A stretch of 64,000 nt of DNA from Falsiruegeria litorea R37 (GCF_900172225.1 NZ_FWFO01000002.1:248001-312000), one strand, 5' to 3'; shown: positions 52,740 through 62,121, numbered from the stretch's first letter. A program made the numbers and translations. The notes: generated by a model not told the origin, from the letters alone.

Positions 52740-52912
52740 GTTCCGTGCCTGGCAGGTCTCCTGGCTCGCGGGTCAGCGCCTTGTGTTCGCCTTCCCCAAG
52801 GGGCAATCCCCAAGAGTGGCTGTCTGAACAAAGGCTCACCGCTTACAGTCGCGGGGGCGGCTCTGGCCTTGATCACCTGCGTGATCGCACCAAATTCCCT
52901 CTTAGCATCCGG
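52740..52912 (-). ncRNA. Cobalamin (B12) riboswitch
   Basis: Reading the minus strand, the gap upstream of cbtB contains the conserved parts of the cobalamin aptamer in order: GAGGGAATTTGGTGCGA, GCCCCCGCGACTGTAAGCGG, GCCACTC, GGGGAAGGC, and the B12 box AGCCAGGAGACCTGCC (52751-52766). In this class, adenosylcobalamin binding usually switches off the downstream cobalt or cobalamin genes. It should repress cbtBA. The rest of the 279-base gap to cobF shows no gene. Confidence 0.95.
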
Positions 52913-52975
52913 ATTGCTCCGGGTTGACCAAGCCTCTTCATGTAACCGTGAATGGCAGGCTGACGCAATTGCGAT

Positions 52976-53734
52976 TTACGACGCTTCGGCGCCGTTTTGG
53001 CGCTTTTGCAGCAAATAAATGTCCATGATCCAGCCGTGATCCGCGCGCGCTCTGGCCCGCGTATCCAGAATCTCGGCTGCGACCGCATCCAAAGGACCAG
53101 ATACGAGAATCTGCTCTTTCATGCCGACATAGGCCCCCCACCAGATGTGATACGCGCCCATCTCAAGGCTCTGGAACGAGCATTCGCCATCCAGCATCAC
53201 GGCCACTTTGCCCATCCCATCTGGCCAGCCTTCGTCGCGAATGCGGCGTCCGGTCGTCACCACATAAGGCGCGCCGATATCATTGATTGGGATTGCATGG
53301 GCGGCGGTCAGCGCCTGCAAGGCGGTGATGCCCGGGATAACCCGAGTTGTCGGGTAAGGGTTCAGCCGCGATGCAATTCGCAGTGAGCTGTCATAGAGCG
53401 ACGGATCGCCCCAGATCAACAGTGCCACCTGTTCGGTCTGCGGGTGTTCCGCAATCGCCTCTTGCCAGCGCAGGGCGATGGCGTCGTGCCATTCATCGAC
53501 ACCGCGCAGATAGCCGTCTTCAGAGCGGCGCTTGGGGATGTCGAAATAAGCGACCGTGGGGGAGGTATCAGTCACCTGCGCGATGATCTCTTCGCGCAGT
53601 CCGGCCAGATCGGCTTTGTTCTCGCCCTTGCGCGGGATCAGGATCAGGTCGGCGTCGCGGATCGCCTTCGCGCCCTGAAAGGTCACGTGATCCGGGTTGC
53701 CGGTGCCAATGCCGATCAGGTTCAGCTCATACAT
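52976..53734 (-). CDS. cobF: Precorrin-6A synthase (deacetylating)
   Basis: The 252-residue SAM-dependent methyltransferase methylates C-1 of precorrin-5 and removes the acetyl group, a step specific to the aerobic pathway. Typical features are MYELNLIGIGTGNPDHVTFQ, RKGENKADLAGLR and WGDPSLYDSSLRI. It overlaps cobA by eight bases and is the last gene of the leftward cob run. Confidence 0.94.
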   Translation of the reverse strand: MYELNLIGIGTGNPDHVTFQGAKAIRDADLILIPRKGENKADLAGLREEIIAQVTDTSPTVAYFDIPKRRSEDGYLRGVDEWHDAIALRWQEAIAEHPQTEQVALLIWGDPSLYDSSLRIASRLNPYPTTRVIPGITALQALTAAHAIPINDIGAPYVVTTGRRIRDEGWPDGMGKVAVMLDGECSFQSLEMGAYHIWWGAYVGMKEQILVSGPLDAVAAEILDTRARARADHGWIMDIYLLQKRQNGAEAS

Positions 53735-54455
53735 CTTCCAACTCCGCCAGCGGGCCGTACAGGATGAGAGCAGGTGCCGTTCCGATCTCGGCGCTCAGGC
53801 GTTGGGCCAACTCTCCCATGGTCGTGCGGTGCAGAGCCTGATCCGGGGTCGAGACCGCCTCGGCCAAAAGAGCAGGAGTGTCCAGCGGCAGGCCGTGTTC
53901 GTGCAAGGCTGTGACCAGCAACGGAAAAGTTCGCTTGCCCATGAAGACCACCGTGGTTGCCTGATCGTCGGCCAGTGCCTGCAGGTTCAGGTCGTCGGGC
54001 AGTTTGCCGCTGACATCATGGCCGGTGACGAACTGCACCCGGCGGGCTGTCAGGCGGCGGGTCAGCGGGATACCGGCGGCGGCGGCGGCGGCCACGGCCG
54101 AGGGGATGCCGGGGATGATCTCGTATTCGATCCCGGCTTCACGCAGCGCGACCAGCTCTTCCTCCAGTCGCCCGAACATCCCGCCATCGCCCGACTTCAA
54201 CCGCACCACTTTGGCTCCGGTCAGGGCATAATCCACCAGCAGGCGGCTGACGTGATCCTGTTTGGGCGACGGGCGCCCGGCGCGTTTGCCCACTCCGACC
54301 AGATCGGCATCCTCACGCGCATGGCTCAGGATCGGACCGCTGCTCAGGTCGTCAAACAGTACCGCATCGGCCTTGCCCATCCGGTCCACGGCCTTGAGCG
54401 TCAAGAGCTCTGGGTCGCCGGGACCAGAGCCGATAAAGGAAACAAAACCAGTCAT
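53727..54455 (-). CDS. cobA: Uroporphyrinogen-III C-methyltransferase
   Basis: The 242-residue enzyme makes precorrin-2 from uroporphyrinogen III with two SAM. The SUMT motifs are FIGSGPGDPELLTLKAV, VRLKSGDGGMFGRLEEE and IIPGIPSAVAAAAAAGIPLT. It has no fused uroporphyrinogen synthase or siroheme domains. Four-base overlap with cobB. Confidence 0.93.
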   Translation of the reverse strand: MTGFVSFIGSGPGDPELLTLKAVDRMGKADAVLFDDLSSGPILSHAREDADLVGVGKRAGRPSPKQDHVSRLLVDYALTGAKVVRLKSGDGGMFGRLEEELVALREAGIEYEIIPGIPSAVAAAAAAGIPLTRRLTARRVQFVTGHDVSGKLPDDLNLQALADDQATTVVFMGKRTFPLLVTALHEHGLPLDTPALLAEAVSTPDQALHRTTMGELAQRLSAEIGTAPALILYGPLAELEDV

Positions 54456-55768
54456 TTGCTGTCTTCTGCAATGAGGTGAAAGAAGGTGCCGGTGACGTGA
54501 CCGCGTACCGATCCTGTCTGCGGCCCTTCGGCGCCTTCGGCGTCAAACACGCGCGCCAGCGGTGCATCGGGCTGTTCCACGATCGAGGAATAGTGGAATT
54601 CATGCCCGCGCAGTTCCGTACCGGTGGCAAAGCCGGGCATTGGCGCCACCAGTTGCGCCTTGCGATAGCCCAGGTTGAACTTGCGTTTTTCGTAAGAGGT
54701 TACCAGGCCAAGCAGCCCGGCCATCTGATGCCGCGCGCCGTCCTTGTCGACCAGCGCTTCACCCAGGGCCATATATCCGCCACACTCGCCGTGCACCGAT
54801 TTGGTCTCGGCGTGTTTGCGCAGACCCGTGTGGAAAGTTTCTGCCGCAGCCAAGGTGCCGGCATGCAGTTCAGGATATCCACCAGGCAGCCAGACCAGAT
54901 CAGCGTCCGGGTCAGGGGCTTCATTGGCAAGCGGCGAAAACGGCAGGATCTCGGCCCCGGCCTCACGCCATCCTTTGAGCAGATGCGGATAGGTAAAGGA
55001 AAACGCAGCATCGCGGGCCAGCGCGATCCGTTGCGCCGGGGGGCGCGGCAGCGCGGCCGACGATGGCTCATGTGAGCCTGAGGAGGCCGCCGCCCGGATC
55101 GCATCCAGATCGACATGTTCGCGCAGGAACGCCGCATAGCCGGTGATTGCGGCTTCGAGGTCGGGATGTTCAATGGCCTGGATCAGGCCCAGGTGACGTT
55201 CTGGCAAGGTCAGGTCGCCGCGTCGGGGCAGAACGCCCAAAACCGGCAGGCCTGCGCGCTCCATGCCCAGGCGGGTTAGCCGCTCGTGGCGTGGGCTGGC
55301 GCAGCGGTTCAGGATCACGCCTGCAAAGGGCAGGTCGGGGTTGTACATCCGAAAACCCAAGGCGGTTGCCGCAGCCGACTGCGCCTGTCCGCCCACATCC
55401 AGAACCAAGACCACAGGCCAACCCATGCGCAGCGCTGTTTCAGCACTGGTGCCGTGGCCGACGGCGCCGGGTTTGGCAACGCCATCAAACAAGCCCATCG
55501 AACCTTCGGCGACCACGATATCGGCGCCTTGGGCCTGGGTCGCGATGGCGCCCAACAGGTCCTCTCCCATGGCCCAGCTGTCGATGTTGAACGACGGGCG
55601 TTTGGCAGCTGCCAGGTGAAAGGCCGGGTCGATGTAATCCGGTCCGCTTTTGAAGGGCTGCACCGCCAAGCCGTCCTCGGCCAACGCGCGCAGCAGGCCC
55701 AACATGACCGTGGTTTTGCCGGTCCCCGAAGAGGGGGCGGAAATCAGAACGCCGGGGGGATTGGTCAT
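54452..55768 (-). CDS. cobB: Cobyrinate a,c-diamide synthase (hydrogenobyrinic acid a,c-diamide synthase)
   Basis: The 438-residue glutamine amidotransferase amidates the a and c side chains. It has the P-loop-like ISAPSSGTGKTTVMLGLLRA, the NRCASPRHERL region and the C-terminal GATase domain with the nucleophile Cys in HGECGGYMALGEAL. ATG at 55768 (MTNPPGVLI) follows GAGGAGAA at good spacing and is preferred over ATG at 55795, which would overlap cobM. Confidence 0.92.
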   Translation of the reverse strand: MTNPPGVLISAPSSGTGKTTVMLGLLRALAEDGLAVQPFKSGPDYIDPAFHLAAAKRPSFNIDSWAMGEDLLGAIATQAQGADIVVAEGSMGLFDGVAKPGAVGHGTSAETALRMGWPVVLVLDVGGQAQSAAATALGFRMYNPDLPFAGVILNRCASPRHERLTRLGMERAGLPVLGVLPRRGDLTLPERHLGLIQAIEHPDLEAAITGYAAFLREHVDLDAIRAAASSGSHEPSSAALPRPPAQRIALARDAAFSFTYPHLLKGWREAGAEILPFSPLANEAPDPDADLVWLPGGYPELHAGTLAAAETFHTGLRKHAETKSVHGECGGYMALGEALVDKDGARHQMAGLLGLVTSYEKRKFNLGYRKAQLVAPMPGFATGTELRGHEFHYSSIVEQPDAPLARVFDAEGAEGPQTGSVRGHVTGTFFHLIAEDSK

Positions 55769-55781
55769 CTGCGTCTTCTCC

Positions 55782-56576
55782 TCAATCGTCGCCATGCTGC
55801 CAGCTCGACCACGGGCTCTCGGCGCTTTGTGGACGATAGCGGCGGTCGTAGTCGGTGGAATAGAGGCAGCTTTCGTCGAACCCTTCGCCCTTCAGGACCG
55901 GCCCCACAAGGATCAATGCGGTGCGCGAGATCTTTTCGTCCAGCGCGTCCTTCAGTGTCTCCAATGTGGCGCGGATGATCTGCTCGTCGGGCCAACTGGC
56001 GCGATAGACCACGGCCACAGGACAATCGGCGCCGTAATGCGGGGTCAGATCCGCGATCACCTTGTCCAGGTTGCCGATCGACAGGTGGATGGCCAGCGTG
56101 GTGCCGGTGCGGGCAAAGTTTTCCAGGCTCTCGCCCTCAGGCATAGACGAGGCGCGTCCCGGCGTCCGGGTCAGAACCACCGACTGCCCCAGGCCAGGCA
56201 GGGTCAGTTCGGTTCCCAAGGCGGCAGCGGCAGCGGCAAAGGAGGGCACGCCGGGGGTGACGCTCACCGGAATACCTTCTGCTTTCAGGCGGCGGATCTG
56301 CTCGCCCATGGCGGACCAGACCGACAGGTCACCGGAATGAAGCCGCGCTACATCTTGGCCCGCAGCATGAGCAACCTTAATCTCGGCGACAATCGCATCC
56401 AGGTCCATCGCGGCCGTGTTGATCACCTTGGCGTCATCCGGGCAATGGCTCAGGATTTCCTCTGGCACCAGCGACCCGGCATAGAGGCACACCGGGCTCG
56501 ACGCGATGATGTCGCGGCCCCGCAGGGTCAGCAGGTCGGCAGCGCCCGGTCCGGCGCCGATGAAATGAACGGTCAT
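55782..56576 (-). CDS. cobM: Precorrin-4 C11-methyltransferase
   Basis: The 264-residue SAM-dependent enzyme methylates C-11 of precorrin-4. It shows [46 protein letters not shown] and [24 protein letters not shown] overlap with cobE and a GGAG site seven bases before the start. Confidence 0.94.
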   Translation of the reverse strand: MTVHFIGAGPGAADLLTLRGRDIIASSPVCLYAGSLVPEEILSHCPDDAKVINTAAMDLDAIVAEIKVAHAAGQDVARLHSGDLSVWSAMGEQIRRLKAEGIPVSVTPGVPSFAAAAAALGTELTLPGLGQSVVLTRTPGRASSMPEGESLENFARTGTTLAIHLSIGNLDKVIADLTPHYGADCPVAVVYRASWPDEQIIRATLETLKDALDEKISRTALILVGPVLKGEGFDESCLYSTDYDRRYRPQSAESPWSSWQHGDD

Positions 56577-56941
56577 GAGGGTACTCCAATTGCGACCGCG
56601 CAGGTGGCCAGGCGGTCGGTCGAGATATGTCGGGGGGCCAGCAGCCGGGCGCCAGGGCCTGCGGCGGACAGGGCGGCGGCCTCAGCGACGCTGCCGGTGC
56701 CATAAGTGGCGCGGCTGCGCGGCGAGCATGTCAGGGTGCGTTGCCCGGCAAGATCATCAGCGGGCAACAGGTGCAGGGGCAGGTTCAGGCGGAGCGCAAA
56801 CTCGGTCAGCGCCGGGTGGCCGTCCTTGCCCGCCACGGTCGCAAGCGCGGTTACGTGATGCCCGACACTGGCCAGATCATAGGCCGCGCGCAAACTGTCC
56901 GCAGTCGCTTGCGAAGAAAAACCGAGACCCGCAACAATCAT
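56573..56941 (-). CDS. cobE: Cobalamin biosynthesis protein CobE (CbiG C-terminal-like)
   Basis: The 122-residue protein starts [20 protein letters not shown] and has the CbiG C-terminal motif [20 protein letters not shown]. CobE is needed for aerobic cobalamin synthesis, but its exact step is uncertain; binding of a corrin intermediate has been proposed. Four-base overlaps with cobL and cobM. Confidence 0.87.
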   Translation of the reverse strand: MIVAGLGFSSQATADSLRAAYDLASVGHHVTALATVAGKDGHPALTEFALRLNLPLHLLPADDLAGQRTLTCSPRSRATYGTGSVAEAAALSAAGPGARLLAPRHISTDRLATCAVAIGVPS

Positions 56942-58149
56942 AGCGTCACGCTCCACTGCACCACCGGATAGGCCGATTTCCAGCCCCGGCGCGGACCCAG
57001 AGGCGCGGATTGTGCCAGTTCGATCCGGAGCAGGTCACCGCCCAGTTGTTCGTGCCACTGCGCCAGCGTTGCTTCGCTTTCCAGTGTTACGGCATTGGCG
57101 ACAAGGCGGGTTCCAGCATCAAGATTATCTTTGAGCCAGCCCATCAATTCATCACTCAAGCCGCCGCCGATGAACACAACGTCCGGCAGATCGAGACCGT
57201 CGAGCACGGCGGGGGCGATGCCATGCACCACCTCCAGCCTGTCCTGCCCCAGGGCGTCGGCATTGCGCCGAATGCGCTCGGCCCGGTCGGCGCGGGGCTC
57301 GATCGTGGTGGCGGTCAGACTGGGATGGCACATCAGCCATTCGATCCCGATAGAGCCGGTGCCGCCGCCAATGTCCCACAGGTGCTCGCCCCGCTGTGGG
57401 GCCAGTGCCGACAGAGTAAGGGCGCGCACGGGGCGCTTGGTGATTTGCCCGTCGGTTTCAAAAATCGTATCGGGCTTGCCGCTGGCTTTGGGCAGGGTCA
57501 GGCCATCGCCCGCCACATCAAGTCCCACGCAGACCGGATGCTGGATGTCATCAAATTCCAGATCACACGATTTGGACGAACGCAGCCGTTGACGCGGTCC
57601 GCCAAGCGCTTCCATGACATTCAGTTTGCTTTCCCCGAACCCGATCGCCGTCAGCCAATCCGCCAACGCCAGCACGGCGTCCCCATCGCGCAGCAGCACA
57701 ATGGCGCGCAGACCGGGGGCCATATGCGGGCGCAACCGGGTCAGCGGAGCGGCGTGCAAACCCATGGTCAAGGTCTTTTCCAGCGGCCACGCGAGGCTCG
57801 CGGCAGCCAGGGCAAAGGTCGACGGGCCGGGCCGCGCGGTCCATTCGCCTGGGGCCAGATTGCGCGCGATGACCGAGCCCGCGCCGAACCAAAACGGATC
57901 GCCCGAGGCCAGAACCGCAACTTGTCGTCCACGCAGGTCCAGTAGCTGCGCAAACCCGTCCGCATAGGGCACCGGCCATTCGATGCGCTCTTGATGCCCC
58001 TCGGGGACCAGAGACAGGTGGCGGGGCGGGGCCATGATGACCTCGGCCGCGTCCAGCACTTGACGGCTTGCGGGCGACAGGCCATCCAGTCCATCTTCGC
58101 CCAACCCGATCACGGTGAGCCACGGTTTTTCGAACGGAATGTCAGACAT
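56938..58149 (-). CDS. cobL: Precorrin-6Y C5,15-methyltransferase (decarboxylating)
   Basis: The 403-residue protein fuses a CbiE-type tetrapyrrole methylase (residues 1-200: WLTVIGLGEDGLDGLSPASR, VAVLASGDPFWFGAG) to a CbiT-type Rossmann methylase (from about 235: HLWDIGGGTGSIGIEWLM, DVVFIGGGLSDELMG). It methylates C-5 and C-15 and decarboxylates the C-12 side chain. A strong AAGGAGG ribosome site lies within the first codons of the divergent cobK gene, and the two start codons overlap. Confidence 0.94.
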   Translation of the reverse strand: MSDIPFEKPWLTVIGLGEDGLDGLSPASRQVLDAAEVIMAPPRHLSLVPEGHQERIEWPVPYADGFAQLLDLRGRQVAVLASGDPFWFGAGSVIARNLAPGEWTARPGPSTFALAAASLAWPLEKTLTMGLHAAPLTRLRPHMAPGLRAIVLLRDGDAVLALADWLTAIGFGESKLNVMEALGGPRQRLRSSKSCDLEFDDIQHPVCVGLDVAGDGLTLPKASGKPDTIFETDGQITKRPVRALTLSALAPQRGEHLWDIGGGTGSIGIEWLMCHPSLTATTIEPRADRAERIRRNADALGQDRLEVVHGIAPAVLDGLDLPDVVFIGGGLSDELMGWLKDNLDAGTRLVANAVTLESEATLAQWHEQLGGDLLRIELAQSAPLGPRRGWKSAYPVVQWSVTL

Positions 58150-58885
58150 GTCCAACCTCCTTATTCTTGGCGGCACAACCGAAGCCAACGCTCTGGCCAA
58201 AACTGTTGCAGAACAGGGGCTTAACGCGACCTATTCTTACGCAGGGCGCGTCGACAACCCGCGTCCGCAGCCGCTGCCGACCCGCGTTGGCGGCTTTGGT
58301 GGGGCCGAGGGGCTGGAGCGTTACATCCGCGACCATGGCGTGACCCATGTGATCGACGCAACGCACCCCTTTGCTGCGCAGATGAGCGGGAACGCCGCGC
58401 AGGCCTGCGCCCAGACGGGCACGCCGCTGGCTGCAATGACGCGCCCGGCGTGGGTGGAAGGAGAGGCTGACAATTGGATCCGTGTCGCGAATGTCGACAC
58501 TGCTGTCGAGGCGTTGAGCGGTCCTGCTCAACGCGTGTTTCTTGCCGTGGGCCGTATGCATTTGGCGGACTTCGCGGCCCAGCCCCAGCACCACTACTTG
58601 CTGCGTCTGGTGGATGAACCGGGCAGGGTGCCGATGCCCAACGCCGACGTAGAGGTCTCGCGCGGGCCGTTCACTGTTGAGGGCGACATTGAGCTGATGC
58701 GCCGTCATGGCACGCAGTTGGTCGTGTCCAAGAATGCGGGCGGCAGTGGCGCGCGGGCCAAGCTGGATGCGGCGCGCGCCTTGGGTCTGCCCGTCCTTAT
58801 GATCGATCGGCCCAAAGTTCCGGAAAGAACGGAACTGGGGACCTCGACGCAGGTTTTGGACTGGCTGGCGCATAACGGGTTCTAA
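58148..58885 (+). CDS. cobK: Precorrin-6A reductase
   Basis: The 245-residue NADPH-dependent enzyme reduces precorrin-6A to precorrin-6B. It starts MSNLLILGGTTEANALAKTV and has GVTHVIDATHPFAAQMSGNA and VSKNAGGSGARAKLDAARAL. It is the only cob gene on the plus strand, set between cobJ (four-base 3' overlap) and cobL (overlapping start codons). ATG at 58139 is an alternative that would overlap cobL more. No strong ribosome site precedes either. Confidence 0.93.
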   Translation: MSNLLILGGTTEANALAKTVAEQGLNATYSYAGRVDNPRPQPLPTRVGGFGGAEGLERYIRDHGVTHVIDATHPFAAQMSGNAAQACAQTGTPLAAMTRPAWVEGEADNWIRVANVDTAVEALSGPAQRVFLAVGRMHLADFAAQPQHHYLLRLVDEPGRVPMPNADVEVSRGPFTVEGDIELMRRHGTQLVVSKNAGGSGARAKLDAARALGLPVLMIDRPKVPERTELGTSTQVLDWLAHNGF

Positions 58886-59643
58886 CCCTCGGCCTTGGCA
58901 ACAAAGCGTGGCGTATAGACGATCGGGTCACCGTCTCGATCAATGGTACGTGTCAGCGAAGAACCGACGATCACCATCGTCTGCATGTCCGCCATCTCGG
59001 GCGTGGCTTCGCCCAATGTGGACACGCGGATCGCCTCATCTGCGCGCGACACTGCACGAGCAAAGATGATCAGGCGCTCGGGTTCGCATTCCTCGCGCAG
59101 GATTTCCAGCGTGCGTTCGAACTTGCCGGGACGAGATTTGGCGCGGGGGTTGTAAAACGCCATGGCGAAATCGGCCTTAGCGGCAAGGCGCAGGCGGTTT
59201 TCGATGATTTCCCAAGGTTTCAGATTGTCGCTGAGGTTGATGGTGCAGAAATCATGGCCTAACGGCGCACCAACACGGGCCGCAGCCGCCAGCATCGCGG
59301 TGATGCCGGGCAGCACCTGAATGTCCAGATTGCGCCAGTCTGCCGGGCCATTGTCCACGGCTTCATAAACAGCCGAAGCCATGGCAAAGACGCCGGGATC
59401 ACCGGATGAAACCACGACGACGCGCTTGCCGTCGCTTGCCATTTCAAGCGCATGTTGCGAGCGGTCGATCTCGACCCGGTTGTCGCTGGCATGCAGGGTC
59501 AGGCCGGGGCGTTCGGCCACGCGCGCGACATAAGGAATGTAGCCCACGATATCCGTGGCCTGAGCTAGGGCCGCCGTCACTTCGGGCGTCACCAGGTCCT
59601 CATTCCCCGGCCCAAGACCTGCGATCTTGACCCAGCCGGTCAT
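58882..59643 (-). CDS. cobJ: Precorrin-3B C17-methyltransferase
   Basis: The 253-residue SAM enzyme methylates C-17 and causes ring contraction. Motifs: VKIAGLGPGNEDLVTPEVTA, GYIPYVARV, VVVVSSGDPGVFAMASAVYE and FYNPRAKSRPGKFERTLEIL. Four-base overlap with cobI. Confidence 0.94.
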   Translation of the reverse strand: MTGWVKIAGLGPGNEDLVTPEVTAALAQATDIVGYIPYVARVAERPGLTLHASDNRVEIDRSQHALEMASDGKRVVVVSSGDPGVFAMASAVYEAVDNGPADWRNLDIQVLPGITAMLAAAARVGAPLGHDFCTINLSDNLKPWEIIENRLRLAAKADFAMAFYNPRAKSRPGKFERTLEILREECEPERLIIFARAVSRADEAIRVSTLGEATPEMADMQTMVIVGSSLTRTIDRDGDPIVYTPRFVAKAEG

Positions 59644-60368
59644 GGCCTGCGCCCCTGACCGTGCACGATGATGATCGAGAAATAGGGGGTCAGCCCGTCG
59701 CAGTTCTCGCTCAGCTTGCAGACACGCTGGTTGGGCATCTGGGCAAATTCCACGATCCAGGCGCGGTCGTAAAGACCAGAGGCTTTCAGCGCGCGCGTCA
59801 CCTTGTCGATATTACGGCCGATCTTCATCACCACCAGCGCGTCGGTGTCCGACATGCGGCGGGTGAGCTCTTCTTCGGGCAGAGTACCGACCAGCACGGT
59901 CAGCACATCGTCGCCCCAGGTGATCGGATCGCCGGTCGCGGTCCAGGCGCCGGACATACCGGTGATGGCCGGAACAACTTCGACCGGGGCCTGATCGCGC
60001 AGGCGGGAATAGAGGTGCATAAACGAGCCGTAAAAGAACGGATCGCCCTCACACAGCACCACCACATCCTCGCCCTGATCAGACAGCTCTTTGAGGTGGG
60101 CGGTGCAGTCTTCGTAGAAGCTCGCCAGCATCTCATTGTAACGCGGATCGGTCAGCGGGATTTCGGTCGTAACCGGGTATTCCATCGGAAACTCGATCAC
60201 GCTCTCGGGCAGCATGCCGTTCACGATGCCGCGCGCTTGACCGGATTTACCGGCCTTGCGGAAAAAGGCCACATGGCGCGCGTTGCGCAGCAAACGGTCC
60301 GAGCGGACGCTCATCAGGTCCGGATTTCCGGGGCCAAGGCCCAGGCCATATATGGTGCCCTTGCTCAT
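59640..60368 (-). CDS. cobI: Precorrin-2 C20-methyltransferase
   Basis: The 242-residue SAM enzyme methylates C-20 of precorrin-2. It starts MSKGTIYGLGLGPGNPDLMS and has VVLCEGDPFFYGSFMHLYSR and VPAITGMSGAWTATGDPITW. The start ATG overlaps the cobH stop (ATGA), which rules out longer upstream starts. Confidence 0.94.
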   Translation of the reverse strand: MSKGTIYGLGLGPGNPDLMSVRSDRLLRNARHVAFFRKAGKSGQARGIVNGMLPESVIEFPMEYPVTTEIPLTDPRYNEMLASFYEDCTAHLKELSDQGEDVVVLCEGDPFFYGSFMHLYSRLRDQAPVEVVPAITGMSGAWTATGDPITWGDDVLTVLVGTLPEEELTRRMSDTDALVVMKIGRNIDKVTRALKASGLYDRAWIVEFAQMPNQRVCKLSENCDGLTPYFSIIIVHGQGRRP

Positions 60369-60994
60369 TCCGCGCGGCTCGCGATGGCGTTGATGGCGGC
60401 GACGGTGATGGCGCTGCCGCCCAGGCGACCCTTGACGATGCAGGACGGCACAGGTTGTGCCTCCCACAGGGCGTCCTTGGATTCCACCGCACCGACAAAG
60501 CCCACCGGGCAGCCGATGATGGCAGCGGGGCGGGGGCAGTCGGGGTCTTCCAGCATGTTCAGCAGATGGAACAGGGCGGTCGGCGCGTTGCCGATGGCCA
60601 CGACCGAGCCTTCGAGCTTGTCGCGCCACAGCTCAAGTGCTGCCGCCGAGCGGGTGTTGCTCATCTTTTCGGCCAGCGGGCGCACGCGCTCGTCATGCAG
60701 GGTGCAGATCACCTCGTTTTCGGCGGGCAGGCGAAAGCGGGTGACGCCTTCGGACACCATGCGCGCATCACAAAATATCGGTGCGCCAGCTTCCATCGCG
60801 TCGCGGGCGGCCTTCACAAAATTGGGCGAGAAGTGAACGAATTCCTCCAGTCCAACCATGCCAGCGGCATGGATCATGCGCACCGCGACCTGCTCTTCGT
60901 CGGCATCAAAGCGGGCCAGATCGGCCTCGGCCCGGATCGTCGCAAAGGACTGCTTATAGATGGCCGCGCCGTTGGTTTCGTATTCATAAGGCAT
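60365..60994 (-). CDS. cobH: Precorrin-8X methylmutase
   Basis: The 209-residue enzyme moves a methyl group from C-11 to C-12, giving hydrogenobyrinic acid. The catalytic His is in VAVRMIHAAGMVGLEEFVHF, and the substrate loops IFCDARMVSEGVTR and IGCPVGFVGAVESKDAL are present. It overlaps cobI by four bases and touches cobG by one (TGATG). Confidence 0.95.
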   Translation of the reverse strand: MPYEYETNGAAIYKQSFATIRAEADLARFDADEEQVAVRMIHAAGMVGLEEFVHFSPNFVKAARDAMEAGAPIFCDARMVSEGVTRFRLPAENEVICTLHDERVRPLAEKMSNTRSAAALELWRDKLEGSVVAIGNAPTALFHLLNMLEDPDCPRPAAIIGCPVGFVGAVESKDALWEAQPVPSCIVKGRLGGSAITVAAINAIASRAE

Positions 60995-62121
60995 CAGGTC
61001 AGATCCATGCTCTTCAGTGTTTCGGGTGTCAGCCCGCGCTGACAGGGCACATCCCCCGCGCGGCCATGTTTTACAAGATCAAATCGTCCGTTGGCGCCGA
61101 CCAGGGTGACATCGGCAGGCAATTGACGCGCGCAGCCCTTGGCACAGCCCGAGACATGCAGGCTACCCGTGACCTTAAGGGCCAGAGCGCGGGCCATGTC
61201 GCGGGTGGCGACCTCGGCCTGCGGGCAAAAGGGCGCGCCGGGGCAGGCGTCGGTGGTCAGAAGCGGATCGTTTGCGGTTGTGACAAAGGCTTCTGTGGCC
61301 ACGTTTGCGCCGCCTTCCAAAAGGAAGAGCCGCCAGGGGGTCACGCGCAGGTCGGTCGCCCTTGAGCTTTGCATCAGGTCAGCCAAGGCCCGAGCAGGCA
61401 GGGCCCCAAAGGCCGCGCCATAGATGGGGCCAATGTCTGTGTCGCCTGGTTGCAGGGTTACCCCAATGGGGCCCGGCGCCGCGCCTTGCCAGATCGGGGG
61501 CAGCGGAAGCTCGCTCGTGAGTCGTGCCATGCGACGCGTCTCAGTTCTGTAATTTTCGCAAAACCACTGGGCCAGTTCGATCAGCCGCTCAATGGCCTCA
61601 TTTTCGGTCACAGGGCGCCCGGTAGACACTCCATCGGCTCGCAGGACCAGCCCATCTTGCCCTCGCTCCAACCGGATGTCGGCAGAGTTCGATGTCAACA
61701 AGCGGGTTGGGCCGGTGTCGATGGCTAATCCAAATTTCGCTGGGATGTCAGGTAGTTCACTAAGGCGTGTGATCAGTTCGTTGGTCAATCGCGTAGTCAG
61801 ATCGCCATCCTGAAACAGAGGGGCGACCAGGATGTTGCGCTTGGTCTCAACCCCGGGCTCTGCATCCAGCAGATCAAGTGCGGCCAGTTCAGCCAGCAGC
61901 TGTTGGTGATCCCTCTCTGCGACGCCGCGTACCTGCAAATTTGCGCGGTTGGTCAGGTCGATGGTGCCGTTGCCAAACCGCTCGGCCACATCGCACAGGC
62001 CAAGGACCTGATCCGCCGTCAGTCGCGCCATCCGGGGGCGGACCCGCACCACAAGGCCATCACCCGACATCATCGGACGATGTGCGCTTGGGCACCAACC
62101 ACGGACCAGCGGATCTGTCAC
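60994..62121 (-). CDS. cobG: Precorrin-3B synthase
   Basis: The 375-residue Fe-S and mononuclear iron mono-oxygenase resembles sulfite and nitrite reductases. It oxidises precorrin-3A with O2. The Fe-S/siroheme-type Cys set is in ACPGAPFCPQAEV and SGCAKGCARQ. Its presence marks the aerobic pathway. The start is GTG at 62121, overlapping the cobN stop (GTGA). Confidence 0.92.
   Translation of the reverse strand: MTDPLVRGWCPSAHRPMMSGDGLVVRVRPRMARLTADQVLGLCDVAERFGNGTIDLTNRANLQVRGVAERDHQQLLAELAALDLLDAEPGVETKRNILVAPLFQDGDLTTRLTNELITRLSELPDIPAKFGLAIDTGPTRLLTSNSADIRLERGQDGLVLRADGVSTGRPVTENEAIERLIELAQWFCENYRTETRRMARLTSELPLPPIWQGAAPGPIGVTLQPGDTDIGPIYGAAFGALPARALADLMQSSRATDLRVTPWRLFLLEGGANVATEAFVTTANDPLLTTDACPGAPFCPQAEVATRDMARALALKVTGSLHVSGCAKGCARQLPADVTLVGANGRFDLVKHGRAGDVPCQRGLTPETLKSMDLT

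Noticed and set aside
52697-52975. The gap considered as a possible small gene or tRNA
   Set aside because: The minus strand matches the B12 riboswitch elements in order, and no cloverleaf or coding frame is visible.
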